Source of the DNA: Cycas panzhihuaensis | Lineage: Eukaryota > Cycadophyta | DNA: 64,000 bases | NCBI GenBank assembly: GCA_023213395.1 | Contig: CM041465.1 | Span: 136,469,741-136,533,740, forward strand | Direction: 5' to 3' | Part shown: piece by piece, positions 1-11,114 of the stretch | How positions within the stretch are numbered: position 1 is the first letter of the stretch | Layout of the letters: the number at the start of each line of letters is the position of its first letter | Notes under the pieces: generated by a model | What the model saw: the letters and a program-made list of their open reading frames with translations, nothing else | Databases searched by the model: none | Told to the model about the DNA's origin: nothing | Made by a program: the position numbers and the translations under genes

Positions 1-1125
1 CAGCTTGAAGGCTTTGAGATAGCAGGACAGGAGCAGAAAGTGTGTAGACTAAAAAAGTCGCTATATGGCCTAAAACAAGCCCCTCGCGCTTGGTTCACCA
101 AGTTGTCCAACAAAATGAGGCAACTTGGATATGAGGTATGTGATTATCAAGACGTTGATGCAACTTTGTTTATTAAGAGAAAAAAAGGCAAAGTCACATA
201 TCTCTTGATCTTTGTGGACGACATGCTGATAACTGGAAATAGTGAGCAGGATATCAACAAATTAAAGATGGACGTGTCAAAATCCTTCGAACTATCTGAC
301 CTCGGACTAATGAGATATTACTTGGGAATTGAGGTAACTCAATGCAATGGAAAAATCTCTCTCTCCCAAGGAAAATATATCAACGATCTTCTAATCAAGT
401 TTCGATTAGAAGATGCCAGAACAGTGTATACTTCATTGGAGCCCAATGCCAAACTTTCCGATGAAGACACTCGAGAGACAGACGCAACACTCTATTGGCA
501 ACTTGTAGGTAGCCTCATTTATGTTACCAACACAAAGCCAGATATTGCCCATGCCGTTGGCATTCTTGCCCGTCACATGATAACTCCAAAGCAGAACCAT
601 TGGCAAGCAGCAATACGAGTGTTGAAGTACCTAAAGACGACCAACAAACTTGGTTTGTTGTATGAGCACAACAATGATTTTAGACTTACAACATACATAG
701 ACTCGGATTTTGCAGGTGACAAAAATGCAGGAAGATCAACGTCCGGGTACATCACATTTCTTGGAACAATTCCAATTTCATGGCGGTCGAGGTGGCAGAA
801 AATCACTGCAGATTCTACTGCTGAAGCTGAATACATAGCTACATCTGAGACTAGCAAGGAGGTGATATGGCTTCGCAAATTATTATATACTTTGGATATC
901 ACCTAGACAGGTCCAACGAGCTTACATGTGGACAATCAGTCAGCAATCCACATGGCCAAGAATCCTGTTTTTCATGATCATACAAAGCACATTAGTACAA
1001 AAGTCCACAGGATCCGGGAACTGGTCCATGACGGCACAATACAATTGGAGCATTGTCCCACAGCAGATCAAGTGGCTGATATCTTCACCAAACCGCTGCA
1101 AAGGGTGAAGTTTGAACAGTTCTGA
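1..1125 (+). pseudogene. Copia RT C-terminal half and RNase H (element K)
   Basis: The frame is open from base 1 and belongs to a pol polyprotein. RT motifs in order: [12 protein letters not shown] near 58-93, FVDDMLITGN near 211-240, and the YYLGIE motif. RNase H follows, with an S-T-AEAEY core near 814-834, VDNQSAIHMAKNP near 928-966, and the closing ADIFTKPL motif. One in-frame TAG at 904-906 breaks it; the homologous place in element E reads CAG, so this is a single C-to-T change. Translation resumes and ends at a TGA at 1123-1125. Apart from that stop, this copy is less damaged than E over the same region. Copia identity is certain; the lineage is not assigned. Confidence 0.92.
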
Positions 1126-1196
1126 CAGCAGTTCGACCTTAGGGCCTCCATCTCCAATTGATTGAAGGAGATGGTACACAGGACCAACATACTCTA

Positions 1197-1292
1197 TCCC
1201 ATTCGTGAAAACCCCTTGTGGGCGCGGAAGGATTAGAGTAAGTCTCTGCTCTCTCCCATTCGTGAAAACCCCTCATGGGTGCGAAAGGAGTT
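1197..1292 (+). repeat. Two-unit tandem repeat between pol and 3' LTR
   Basis: Two imperfect units start 57 bases apart (1197 and 1254). Each begins TCCCATTCGTGAAAACCCC and continues into a GGG-rich arm that can fold back on the CCCC. The same pair occurs at the equivalent place in element E (about 45648-45745). The rest of 1126-1610 is noncoding 3' region with no other recognised feature. Confidence 0.75.
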
Positions 1293-1610
1293 GGGTTGTA
1301 CTTGTTTCGAAAATCAGAACCTATGAAAACCTGAAATGGCATCGGGGATGACGAAACGGTATATGGAGACTCATCAGATTGAAGCTGCACAACCAACTTG
1401 TACTACTTGGCTATCTGGCTACACTCAAAGTGCCGCCTGAGCCACTTCATAGAATAGGAAGTCAAGTCCGTGGGTTTTTATTCCCCCGAGGGTTTTCCCA
1501 CAAAAGTGTCTTGTAGGTTGTAGAATTTTTTTTTTTCTCAATGTAATGATGAGGCTAAAATGCAGATCTCATAGATTAGAATAGGATAAAGGAAAATGAC
1601 CTTCTGCCAT

Positions 1611-1622
1611 TAAGGGGGGGAT
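1611..1622 (+). other. Polypurine tract of element K
   Basis: The purine run AAGGGGGGGA followed by T lies directly before the LTR start. This is where plus-strand DNA synthesis of an LTR retrotransposon is primed. It fixes the element's + orientation. Confidence 0.8.
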
Positions 1623-1990
1623 TGTGACGATGTTAATGTCACATGGTCATTTCATAAAGTTAGAATTAGATAAAGTCACTTTTATGTTTATAACTTTAGG
1701 ATAAGGTGACTATGCTTAAGTCACTTAAGTGAAATGACATAAAGTTCATTTCATTGTAATTTCATGTAATCTCATTTGAATGTCATTGGGAGGGAAAACT
1801 CGAATTCCAAACCCTAATAAGCATTCTCATTATATAAGCTGAAATTACATGGAGAGTGATCATATTCTACACTTCTCCTCTTTGAGCTCAAGCTATTAGC
1901 ATTTCTCTTGTTGAGTACATTGTGCTTGTCTCCACTATTTGCCATTGTGTAGTGTTAGTGCACTAGATCCCTAGATCCATTCCCTCAACA
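1623..1990 (+). repeat. 3' LTR of element K (368 bp)
   Basis: It starts TGTGACGATG and ends CCCTCAACA, with the usual TG..CA ends. It is nearly identical to both LTRs of element E. A TATA box (TATATAAG, 1831-1838) lies just past the middle and would mark the U3/R boundary. The motif CATTTCATTGTAATTTCATG lies upstream of it. Confidence 0.92.
1831..1838 (+). promoter_or_regulatory. TATA box in the K LTR
   Basis: TATATAAG is conserved at the same place in both E LTRs (38818-38825 in the 5' one). It is the likely core promoter for element transcription. In K it points rightward, towards the host exon at 2479. Confidence 0.6.
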
Positions 1991-2478
1991 GCTATTTCTA
2001 TCACTTCTATTAGTAGTGTGTGTGTGTGTAATCATTGTAACTCCATGTAGGTCTTTTCAATTTTTATAGATCTTGAATTATTGTCTTTCAGTTCTCCCAG
2101 TTAATTTTTGGTCTTATTTGGCACTTTGTTACAGATTTCCATGCAATAAGATTTGGATTATCAAATCTGTTGCTCTCAATGTGAGATTATTTTGAAACAT
2201 GTGCATGCCTGGTGAACAAAATATAACCCTAAACATGATAATAAAATTTCTGAGTGTGAGTACCGAAGGCAATATGAAAATGTCATTACCAGCTACTGGA
2301 CTTTTTGAGGAAGAACACATTTTTTGGTACAGAGTTACGGGTATTTAGTGATGCCATTGAATTTTATGAATGTACTTGCTATAATCATGTCCAAAGAGAG
2401 TATATTTTGATCATTCATTTGGTTTTGCCCTACAATTTTTTTTTCTTTTTTCTAACTTCCTAACAATGATGATTTCAG
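1991..2478 (+). other. Intron of the proteasome alpha-6 gene (3' part)
   Basis: This is AT-rich noncoding DNA with a short GT microsatellite near 2018-2030. It ends in a pyrimidine-rich stretch, a CTAAC-type branch-site candidate near 2452 and a TTTCAG acceptor at 2473-2478. No coding or RNA gene is seen. Confidence 0.7.
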
Positions 2479-2574
2479 GCAACAAGTGCAGGTCTGAAAG
2501 AGCAAGAGGCTATCAATTTTCTGGAGAAGAAGATGAAGAATGATCCTGCATTTTCTTATGAGGAGACTGTGCAG
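2479..2574 (+). CDS. PAA: 20S proteasome subunit alpha type-6, internal exon
   Basis: This 96-bp exon encodes 32 residues that begin [11 protein letters not shown], include [10 protein letters not shown] and end SYEETVQ. I recognise it as the conserved C-terminal third of the alpha-6 (PAA in plants, PSMA6 in animals) subunit of the 20S proteasome core. That subunit is part of the outer ring that gates substrate entry. The exon is flanked by a TTTCAG acceptor and a GTAATC donor, and both boundaries fall between codons (phase 0). The next exon, 5.1 kb downstream, encodes exactly the residues expected to follow. The frame is intact, so this looks like part of a functional gene. Earlier exons lie before base 1. 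The gene symbol rests on memory of the family, not on a search. Confidence 0.9.
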
Positions 2575-5500
2575 GTAATCTTTTCCGTTTGGAACTTTAT
2601 CACCGAGTTTTGCAAATGATGGTCATCGTGGTGAGAATCATGGAATTATTGCTCTGCATGTAACTTGATCTTGGTCCTTTTTCCTCTGTTTTTTTTTTTT
2701 CACATTGTATACTTTGTAGCTGCTTTTTTTTTTTCGGTGGGGGGGGGGGTGTGTGGGGGTGACATGGACTAGTCCTAAATAGCAATATGCATCCAAGTCC
2801 CCAAAGTAAATAGTTGTGTGGTTTCAGAAGATTTTGTTTAGTGGTCAAAAAGAGATAAAGAGATAGGCTTCCTGACCATAACATTAGAGACAATAAAACC
2901 ACAGGTAGGCATGTAAATCTCATTGTTACTGGCTTGTGAGAGGGCCTACCTGCACAATCCAAATCAGCAAGAGTGGACATGTGATATGCAGATTCTATGG
3001 TCTGTTAATGCCTGCAGGTATATGTTATTGGTTTGAATAATGATTCTTCTTGTAGGAAATGTTATGGGGCAAATACAATTCTGTCAGTTGGTGTTGTGCA
3101 AATAAATCTTGATTGACAATAATTTCACATTCTGCAGCCAAGCATTAATTCTTGACATGAATGCCGTTGTGGCTGAGTTTGTCATACAATTATTGCTTGA
3201 ACAACTTGTATAACGATACATCAGCAATTGTAATTATGTAAAAAATGAATGGCCTTCAAGCCAAGGAGATAAAAAAACAAAAAAAGGAGGAAGGCAAAAA
3301 ATGTTGATTGGTTGGAGGTCATGAAGTGAATGGGCTTATATGAGCTAGCTCATGGATTTTCCTAGGGATTCCTGGGTATTTTCTGAGAGAATGCCAAAAA
3401 TTGCAGTCTGTGATTTGAAAAAAATGATGCTTTTTGTATGAACCTAGAAATTTCCAGAATTAGGGTTTTGAATTCCTACGTGCTTACCAACTCAATTATC
3501 TTTGCTTTTGTTTTGTTTAGATTGATTATCCAGAGTTTATGACTGAGGTAGTAGTTTCTATAAATCTACTTCACATTGAAGAGAAAATCTGTTTTCCATG
3601 AGAAGAAAGCCAGTCTTCTAGAAATGAACTACTTATAATTAGAGTTTTCTATTTTCTGCAAGAGGGATACTGGAGCAGATTTCCATGGGAAGGAAGTAGT
3701 ATTGAAAAGCTTGTCCTTCACGAGAAGGAAATAAGAGGAATACTGAAAGCAGACTGCCACAAGAACAAAATTTTATTGAGAAGCTATCTTCATGTGAAGA
3801 AAGATAGTTACCATGCCAGGTGAATTTGGTCCTTCATGAGAAGGAAGACAAATTCAGTATAAGGGCTCTTCTTGGAATACAAGAAGAAAAGCTCTCAGAT
3901 TTCACACGCACATGGATGCAATGTATTTCAGAAGTATGGGATTGTCAAATATCTATCTGGTAGGATTGTCCCGAAGGGATGGATAATATTGAGTAAATAA
4001 GGCTTGTTTTTTTTTATCATATGCAAATTGTTTAGTGTTCCATTGAATGCCATGTTGCTGTAGATACAGGAAAACCCTCGACTGACCTCTCTTTGGTGAA
4101 GTAAATAGTTGTCTATTTTGATATTCTTTTAAGATTCTGCTGCATTCCAAGGATCAACTGGTATTGGAGCTACCAATTTCTTGAGGACTATGATCTAGAT
4201 TTGGAACAATAGCTTCTACAAAGGATTGAAAAGAAAAGAAAATGAAAAAGAATTATATCCGCCCAGTTAAGGGTGGATGACATACATATTTTAATACTTA
4301 TATTAGGCTTAAATTAGGGTAGTGTCATTAGAACACTTTTGCTCTCTCCAACAAGGTTTTGGAATTTCAATGCTTCAACACAACACAATGGCTCTCTAAC
4401 TTTTCCCTGCTTGGTTGAGGTATGCATTTATAGAACACAAATAATTTTACCTGCTCCCAAACCTGAGCCAGCTTTTGGTTGGTGGATTAACTATTTTACT
4501 TATCATATGTAGGCAGGTACTCCTCTAGAGGGTGTTATACTCGTATCTGATATGCCTTGGATACTTGGATTCTCCATGTGTACACCATGGATACGTATTG
4601 TGGTTGTACCCTGTATTTGGGCTATACTACAGAGCGTATCCTAACTGTGTCTTGGATTATCATTGGCCGTATCTAGAATATTTTAGCATATCCTAGAATA
4701 TTCCAATAGGATACAATGCCACAAAAATGCTGGGAAATTGAGTTGTGGCTTTCAATGATCAAAGAAAAAGGAAGAACAAAAAAAATGACATTAGTAAGTC
4801 TTAAAAATAGTACTAAGTTTGTTTGCTATCTTGTTTTTGGATTTGACATGTCACATACTTACTTTCATATGAATATAATTTTCTATATATTTTGAAAATC
4901 CTAATTTTTCCGTATCCCTGTATCCTAGAATTTTTAGAATTTCCGTTCCCATTCCTGCTCCTGCCTCCACATTCCTAGCTGCTTAGCTTATCATTTATTT
5001 ACTCAACTCAACTTGTCAACTAACGACTTAGTTTTTATAAACTAAGCTGACTTTACTTATGTGAATATGCTTTAATTGGCCAACAGGAACTTTGTCACTA
5101 TTGCCAGGGATTTCGCTTTGAGAAATTTTGATAGAATCCTAGCTAATTTACAAACAGACTGCTATTTTGTTAAAGCATTGAATTAATCACCTTCTGTATT
5201 GATCTCGAAAATGCAGTTTGATCTGTCAGTCGTATGGTAGGCAGTGCATTCTGATGATCTCAATGGGGAGGTAAAAAACTGGTAGGGCATACATGAACTG
5301 CACAGTTATTTCATCACTGGTTAGCGGAGCCCAACATGTTCCAGTAGTAATATCAGATTTCAGCAGCAGCTACAACAGCAAAAGACTTGGTCCAAGATGC
5401 ACTTAACATATTTCAATGGAGCTCTTATATCACTATTACATTATTCTTTGCTTAGACAATGTTGAGTCCTGGTCTGATTTGATTGGTTTTAGAGTGACAG

Positions 5501-7662
5501 GAGGTGGTATGATATTGGCATTTTGCGGTTTCGATTATGTGACTTCATAGTATTAGCATGCGAAGAGACTTGGTCACAGATGCGTAAGGGTATTCACTTG
5601 GCATAATATATCGATTGCAATTTTGGACCAAGATAACAACAAATTTCATGAAATTTTCAAGATCTACCCCATGGTGGGTTCTATTTCTGCTGTCAGGATC
5701 ATCTTCATTTGCTATCAATACTTGAGCATTATTTGTGAGGTGGAAGCATTGTTGTTGTCTTGCTGTTTCTTTGTGAAATGTGTCTTCTGTGGTGTAGTTT
5801 CTTAACTTTGATAAGGTATTTAAATAAGGACCTGGGGACCTTATATGCAGAGATCCCTTGTTTGATTCTTGAATCATCCTTTTGGTTGATATTGTCTTTT
5901 GATGATGAGACCCTTTCATGGACAGGAGTTCTATCTTTTGAATTGTGAATCAATGATTTAATGTCAGGAGGCTATGTTTCAAATTATTGAGAATTTGAAT
6001 ATCCGATCATAGAAATAATTCGAGGCCTACTTTTGGTTCACAGCCACAACATGGCAGTACCTGCTTTTATTACTGGCAGAAATGTTGTTTTACTACTCTG
6101 ACAGAGCGCCCTCCTTTCAAGTTACTCGTGTCTAATGGCAAGTCTGTTTTATTGAATCTTGTTACGTTGTTCTCATGTGGTCTCTTCTGTAATTAAATTA
6201 AGATGCATTCATTAGGGGTGGGTGCATATGCTTTATGAACATGAGGACCATCTTTATTTTAGCACCACTTCTTTTTAAGAAGATAAGACATGCTCTCCTC
6301 CTTGCTTCTGCCTATCCTTGCTGTCAAGGCAGTGAATTACCATACTTCATTATATTGACCATTGATGAGTTGCAATGTCTGCCTTCAGAAAAAGCATCCC
6401 TTGGATCTCTTGTTGAATGATTATAAACTGGTTGTAAAATAGGATTTGCAGTGGAATGACTGCCTGCGTGGTGTCGATAAAATGAAAAATTGAAGGAAGG
6501 TGTTTGATTTCCATTTCATTGTGTGCATGCTGATTTGTTTCGTCCTCCTTGTAATCTGCTAAAGCTAATGCTGTCAGGATACAGCTTACATGAAGCTGTA
6601 CTATAACGGTACTATCAGGTGGTTTTGTTCACATAAGCTGGATGTGAACTTCAGAACTACACCCTCAAATTGTCAACATCTCTATCATAAGCTGCTTCTG
6701 CTTGAACTGATGTTGGTTTTTGTCATTCACAAATTCTCTCCTTACATTAGATTACCTGAGATGTGGACATCAAATATCTACAGCTCTGCCTTGGCATACT
6801 GTTGCTTGTGCCTTAGCCATGTATTTATAGCCTACGACCATTATCTTATCAAGAGTTGAAAGTCAAAGGATGCTTATTTGATCTTCTCTACCCCAACCAT
6901 GCCCTTGTTATTTTGATGATTGTTAGTTTACTCATTGTTCTGGGGGTCTGGTTGGTCCATGAGGCAATTCCCACATGGTTAACCTGTTTCATACCACTTC
7001 TAATTTTACTCAATAATTGAGTTTGGCAGTGCCTGTCCACCTTTCAAGCCCTCACTACTCAAAGCAACTTTTGTTAGGTGGCTGAGGTTGTCCTATACCC
7101 ACTGCATATGATTTGGGCCTTTTCCTTTTTTCCCGAAATTGCTGAAAGATGTACTTATCTAGGATTGTGTCATTCAAGGCACCAAGATCACTCAGAAATT
7201 TTATCTTGTTAGTAGCTTAGATTGGTTAACCTGATCATGCAACATTTATGATAGTGTTGCAGTGGCTTCTCGTGCTCTCAGATTGTCCCTATTTTGTTGC
7301 AAATTTTTGTATGTTTTTGTTTTTCACAGTGGTGTATCTGTCCATACAAAGTGACACTTCAGTGTTGTTTGATTATTTAGATTGTATATTTAATCATGGG
7401 CATATTTGCATTTGCATTAAATATTTTGGTGCCACTGTTTTTATTATTATACTGACAGCTGTTTTATTGGAAGGCACATATCTTCCTTGATTTTGGGGTG
7501 TGAAGAACATTGTATTATCGATGACTTGCTTATTGGCTATATCATACATTTCTCGATCGAGTTGCAAGTCACATGTTGAAGAGATTGTACAAGGCTATTT
7601 TCACAAGAGTATCTGATTGTTTTGTTGATTTTTGTTGGCCTTTTCGTGCTTTTTGTCTACAG
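2575..7662 (+). other. 5.1-kb intron between two proteasome alpha-6 exons
   Basis: AT-rich sequence runs from GTAATC at 2575 to a pyrimidine-rich TTTTTGTCTACAG acceptor at 7651-7662. It holds homopolymer runs near 2690-2757 and a cluster of short palindromes (3569-3860). No retrotransposon domain was recognised. Open frames here (for example 5623-5805, 6590-6859, 7248-7490) have no recognisable product and look like chance. Confidence 0.8.
3569..3860. repeat. Cluster of short CTTC/GAAG palindromes
   Basis: At least six imperfect inverted repeats of 12-14 bases occur within 290 bp. They include CTTCACATTGAAG (3569), TTCTAGAA (3616), TTCCATGGGAA (3681), CTTCACGAGAAG (3716), CTTCATGTGAAG (3788) and CTTCATGAGAAG (3832). 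The units at 3714 and 3830 share a longer core, TCCTTCAYGAGAAGGAA, which suggests a decayed minisatellite. The function is unknown. Confidence 0.55.
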
Positions 7663-7722
7663 ACGGCAATTTCTGCGCTGCAGTCAGTTCTTCAAGAGGA
7701 TTTTAAGGCTACAGAGATTGAG
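7663..7722 (+). CDS. PAA: 20S proteasome subunit alpha type-6, next exon
   Basis: This 60-bp exon encodes 20 residues beginning TAISALQSVLQ and ending DFKATEIE. They directly continue the residues of the exon at 2479-2574 in the known alpha-6 sequence. The acceptor is CTACAG and the donor GTATTC, again phase 0, so the two exons splice cleanly. In known homologues about 30 more residues follow (a VGVV-type strand and a C-terminal helix). I searched the rest of the window by eye for that last exon and did not find it. It is either past the retrotransposon stack, beyond 64000, or lost. Confidence 0.88.
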
Positions 7723-9064
7723 GTATTCACTTCTATTTTCTGGCCAATCAATGTTTTCTTACTGCAGCATAGTCGAGCAAAATGTGTTTGGCATTACAAA
7801 TATCAACTTTTCAACATTTTGTATGCTAGGACAGCTAAGAATATGCAGGGATTTTGCATACCACATTTAGACTCTCAATCTCTTCCACATTCTATCATGA
7901 ATATATTGTATTGGATGACTTTTATCTTAGAGTTGAACACTGCCTCTATTTTATATAAATAATTTTATGATAATGCCTTTCTGAAGCATGGTAATATTCC
8001 CAAGTTCCCATGGTCAGGACTGTTTTAGAAAGAAAACATTAGAGGAATTATGCATCATCTCAAAGGTGTCATATGTGGCCTTCCCTGTGTTGTAGATGCC
8101 CTGCCCTAAACACTTCCAAACTTACCCAGTTCACTATTCAAGGCAATGCCATGGAAATGGAGTCATGACACAGGGAACACAGCTTCTAAAAGCTATATGG
8201 TTATAGGGTTGGTTGCATTGGGGGACGAGACTAGAGATTTGTTGGTATTGCTTATAGGTCAAGGTGAAATTAATCTTAAAAGAATAGAAGTGTAGTTTGA
8301 ATCTCAGGTAACAAGTAGCCTTGTAGATTTAAAATTATTATCCAGTGCAAAGTACATAAAATGCATCACACTATATTATCAGAAAAGGGTATATGGAATC
8401 AGCAACTCGAAAATCAAGGAAATGGGGAAATGCCAGAATTAGTAATTGAGAAGAACACATCATTTAAGAAGTCATCAAGTCATTGTAATCAACAAATGAA
8501 AAGAGCATATGAACTACGGTTTTGCTAAGTATCACACCATCTTTTCTAAATGTTTTGGAAAGAAGAGTTTTAATTTTTTTCTTTTTTTAATGTTCATTGG
8601 TACATCTGGGAAATAATGTTGACCACATTTCTGGCATGATCCATGTCAAAAATGTGTACCAAGACCTCTTGCATGGTATCTCTAGTAACCTAGGCATTTT
8701 ATTGATAATTAGGTGGGGCACCATTGCTAAATATTTTCAAAATTCTGTTCTCTACAAATGTTACATTAAGTGGAATGTGTGTTTTACCCAAGGCTTCATT
8801 GGAGGCCTTACCACAGAGGTGGGCCTGTCGGGTGTCTTTCCATTGGTAAAAGTTTTTATATGCGAGTTGGCACACTGCTAAAATGTTTGACGAGGCAAAA
8901 AGTAAAGCATGCAAACATTGCAATGTAAGAAGTTGTCAACCACATACTTGGGAATGCAATACCATTATATTTAAGTCAATTGGACTTGCAAAATTGGTAG
9001 AGCAGTTTTGAGATGAGACTTTTTGATTTTTTTAAGGCATGGGTTAGATTTATGGATTGCATAT
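7723..9064 (+). other. Start of the next proteasome-gene intron
   Basis: AT-rich noncoding DNA runs from the GTATTC donor at 7723 to the left end of element A at 9065. The frame at 7573-7962 only overlaps the true exon in part and reads through the donor. The frame at 8597-8881 has no recognisable domain. No gene is supported here. Confidence 0.65.
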
Positions 9065-9610
9065 TGTTGAAAATGGCTTTAAGCCTACAATTCCCAAGAT
9101 CTAGAAGATTGATCCTCTCTAGCTCTAGAAAGCAAGAGATTTATACTAACAATGAAAATGAGATTCAAACGAACAAGATCAAAGCATAAAGAGAATGAGC
9201 AAGATGATACCAAATGGGAGGAGATGGGATTGGTCCAATCTCCAAATGAATATCAATTCGATTAGCAAATTGGCAGCATAACAATACAACTCAAACTCTA
9301 TATGAGAAACATGGGAAGTGGTCTCAATATATAGAGTGCAGAAGAGACCTAAGGCATTGGATGTTTGACAAGTGTCAAACATCCAAGGTACATGTTTTGC
9401 GTGTAGGACATGTGTCCTTTTGGGCTCTTAAGTGAGCAAAAGTGCATGAGGGTCCATTTGATCCTTAAGTGGCAATATTGTGTCACTAGGAAAGAATGTG
9501 GGTGTGCACTTTATCATTAAAGTGATAAGTCATCCCATAAAGTACAAAAGTACAAGTAATACATGAAAAATAAAATACATATACTTAATATGTAAACATA
9601 AGGTTTAACA
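9065..9610 (-). repeat. 3' LTR of element A (546 bp)
   Basis: Read on the + strand it starts TGTTGAAAATGG and ends AAGGTTTAACA, so TG..CA ends hold on both strands. It matches 24271-24634 and 50359-50887, and is a more distant match to the F LTR (59039-59584, opposite orientation). It is followed by a C run, the polypurine tract seen from the other strand. Confidence 0.9.
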
Positions 9611-9625
9611 CCCCCCCCCCCCCCC
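9611..9625 (-). other. Polypurine tract of element A (G15 on minus strand)
   Basis: Fifteen consecutive C on the + strand directly abut the LTR. This is unusually long and pure for such a primer site. Confidence 0.75.
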
Positions 9626-9649
9626 TCGCCCTACTATTTACAATGTTAA

Positions 9650-10556
9650 GCTAGACCCCTAGACCTTCTCTAAATTTAACAAATTTTTCTCTACCAAGAG
9701 GCTTGGTAAAGATATCTGCTATCTGATGCTCTGTAGGTTTGTACTAGAGGTCGATTTCACCGTTCTGCACATGCTCTCTGATGAAGTGATGATGAACCTC
9801 AATGTATTTGGTCCGTGCATGAAAGACTAAATTCTTGGCCAACTTGAGCACACTCTGGTTGTCACAATATATCCTGGTGGGCTGATTCTGCTCAAGTCCA
9901 ACCTTTCCAAGGATCCGACGAAGCCAGATAACCTCACAAGTTGCGTTGACTACAACTTTGTATTCTGCTTCCGTGGAGGACAAGGTAACATTAGGTTGCT
10001 TCTTGCAACTCCACGAGACAACTTCAGAACCAAGAGTAAAGCAATAACCCAAGGTTGATCTCCTGCTATTCTGGCAACCTGCCCAATCAAAGTCTGAGAA
10101 CCCTTCCAAAATGAAATCCTCATTATGTGCATACTGAAGGCCATGTTGCAATGTGCCTTTGATGTATTTCAGTATGCATTTTGCTGCATTCCAATGTATC
10201 CGATTGGGTTGAAACATGTATCTGGAGAAAATCCCAACTGCAAATGAGATGTCCGGTCGAGTGTTGGTGAGATAGATGGGGCTACCAATCAACCGCTGGT
10301 AAAGAGTGGGATCTACTGGTTCAACTTCCTCATTGAGAGTTAGTTTTAGTCCATTCTCCATGGGTGCCGGCGTTGGTTTGCAGTCATGCATCCTGAACTG
10401 CTGCAAAATGTCCCAAGAATATTTGGCTTGGGAGATGAAGATATAGCTTGGCTGTTGCCATACCTCAAAGCCTAGAAAATAATGTAGAAGTCCAAGATCT
10501 GTCATCTCCAAACTTCTCTTCAAACCATCTTGGAGAATCTATTCCATCTTAGTGTC
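9650..10556 (-). pseudogene. Element A pol, end of RT and RNase H
   Basis: The minus-strand frame (main open part 10523-9744) starts in RT at KRSLEMTDLGLLHYFLGFE. It then carries [13 protein letters not shown] and, in RNase H, the STEAEY core, IYCDNQSVLKLAKN and HARTKYIEVHHHFIRE. An in-frame stop splits it near 9743 before the closing ADIFTKPLG motif, which is still readable down to about 9660. Another stop lies near 10540. The upstream half of RT was separated by insertion of element C and resumes at 18566. Confidence 0.88.
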
Positions 10557-10561
10557 ATTAC
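10557..10561. other. Target-site duplication ATTAC of element C, left copy
   Basis: ATTAC here and at 18561-18565 flank element C exactly. The disrupted codons are in the RT of element A. Confidence 0.9.
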
Positions 10562-11099
10562 TGTTAGAACCTTCATTTCCTAAGCATTAAGTCTTGACCA
10601 TAGGTATTAGTATTTTTGTCACTTTAGGCCTTTATCCTAAAGTGTTCATTTGTTTGATTATAAAATTGTCTTTTGTCTTGTAGTGACTTTTCTCACATGT
10701 GCTTGTGAGAAGTCAACTTTGATGGGCTCTATCCTTATCCTTGAGGATAGAAGAGTCCTAATCAGATTTATCTTTTAGTCTTGATCAGTGGCATGTGGTG
10801 AGATCCTGATCGTCCAAACTCCTTTATAAAGAGCCCTATTTTCATGTTTTGGCAGGTAGTATTGAAGTTAGAGTTATTCTGCTGTAAGTGTCTCTTGTAG
10901 GTGAAGTGTTAAGATGAATTCTCTTTCATACTTGTGTGTTTATGATAGGTTGAGTTGAAGTGCAATATTTCTCCCTATTATCTTTTGTGTTGTACTACAT
11001 TTTTTCATTAATCTAAAGTGTTTAGTCCTTTATATTTCGATGTCCTATCTAGTTTCTCAATAGATTCTGGTGCTTGTATCTTCTCCATTTGGTCTTTCA
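10562..11099 (+). repeat. 5' LTR of element C
   Basis: Starts TGTTAGAACC and ends GGTCTTTCA. It holds a TATA box (TTTATAAA, 10823-10830) in the context CTCCTTTATAAAGAGCC. It is directly followed by the primer binding site. Confidence 0.93.
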
Positions 11100-11102
11100 A
11101 TT

Positions 11103-11114
11103 TGGTATTAGAGC
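11103..11114 (+). other. Primer binding site of element C
   Basis: TGGTATTAGAGC is the initiator-Met tRNA complement with one change (TGGTATCAGAGC is usual). It starts four bases after the LTR. Confidence 0.85.

Larger units (their letters stand above)
1..1990 (+). mobile_element. Copia element K, 3' fragment (pol end, 3' region, 3' LTR)
   Basis: This is the 3' end of a Ty1/Copia LTR retrotransposon cut by the left edge of the window. It holds the second half of reverse transcriptase, RNase H, about 500 noncoding bases, a G-rich polypurine tract and one LTR. It is the same family as element E (38610-46433): coding region, 3' region and LTR align almost base for base. It lies in what should be an intron of the proteasome gene, upstream of the exon at 2479. 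The five bases after the LTR (GCTAT) should be one half of the target duplication; the other half is outside the window. Confidence 0.93.

Noticed and set aside
2018-2032. GT dinucleotide run
   Set aside because: Ordinary short microsatellite in an intron.
3088-3105. GTTGGTGTTGTG as the missing VGVV exon of the proteasome gene
   Set aside because: It lies before the exon at 7663 that must precede it, and the following codons do not match the family.
3526-3549. IDYPEFMTE codons after a TTTAG acceptor, like an EF-hand strand
   Set aside because: Only about nine residues, no paired calcium loop and no neighbouring exons. It lies between two consecutive proteasome exons that already splice in phase.
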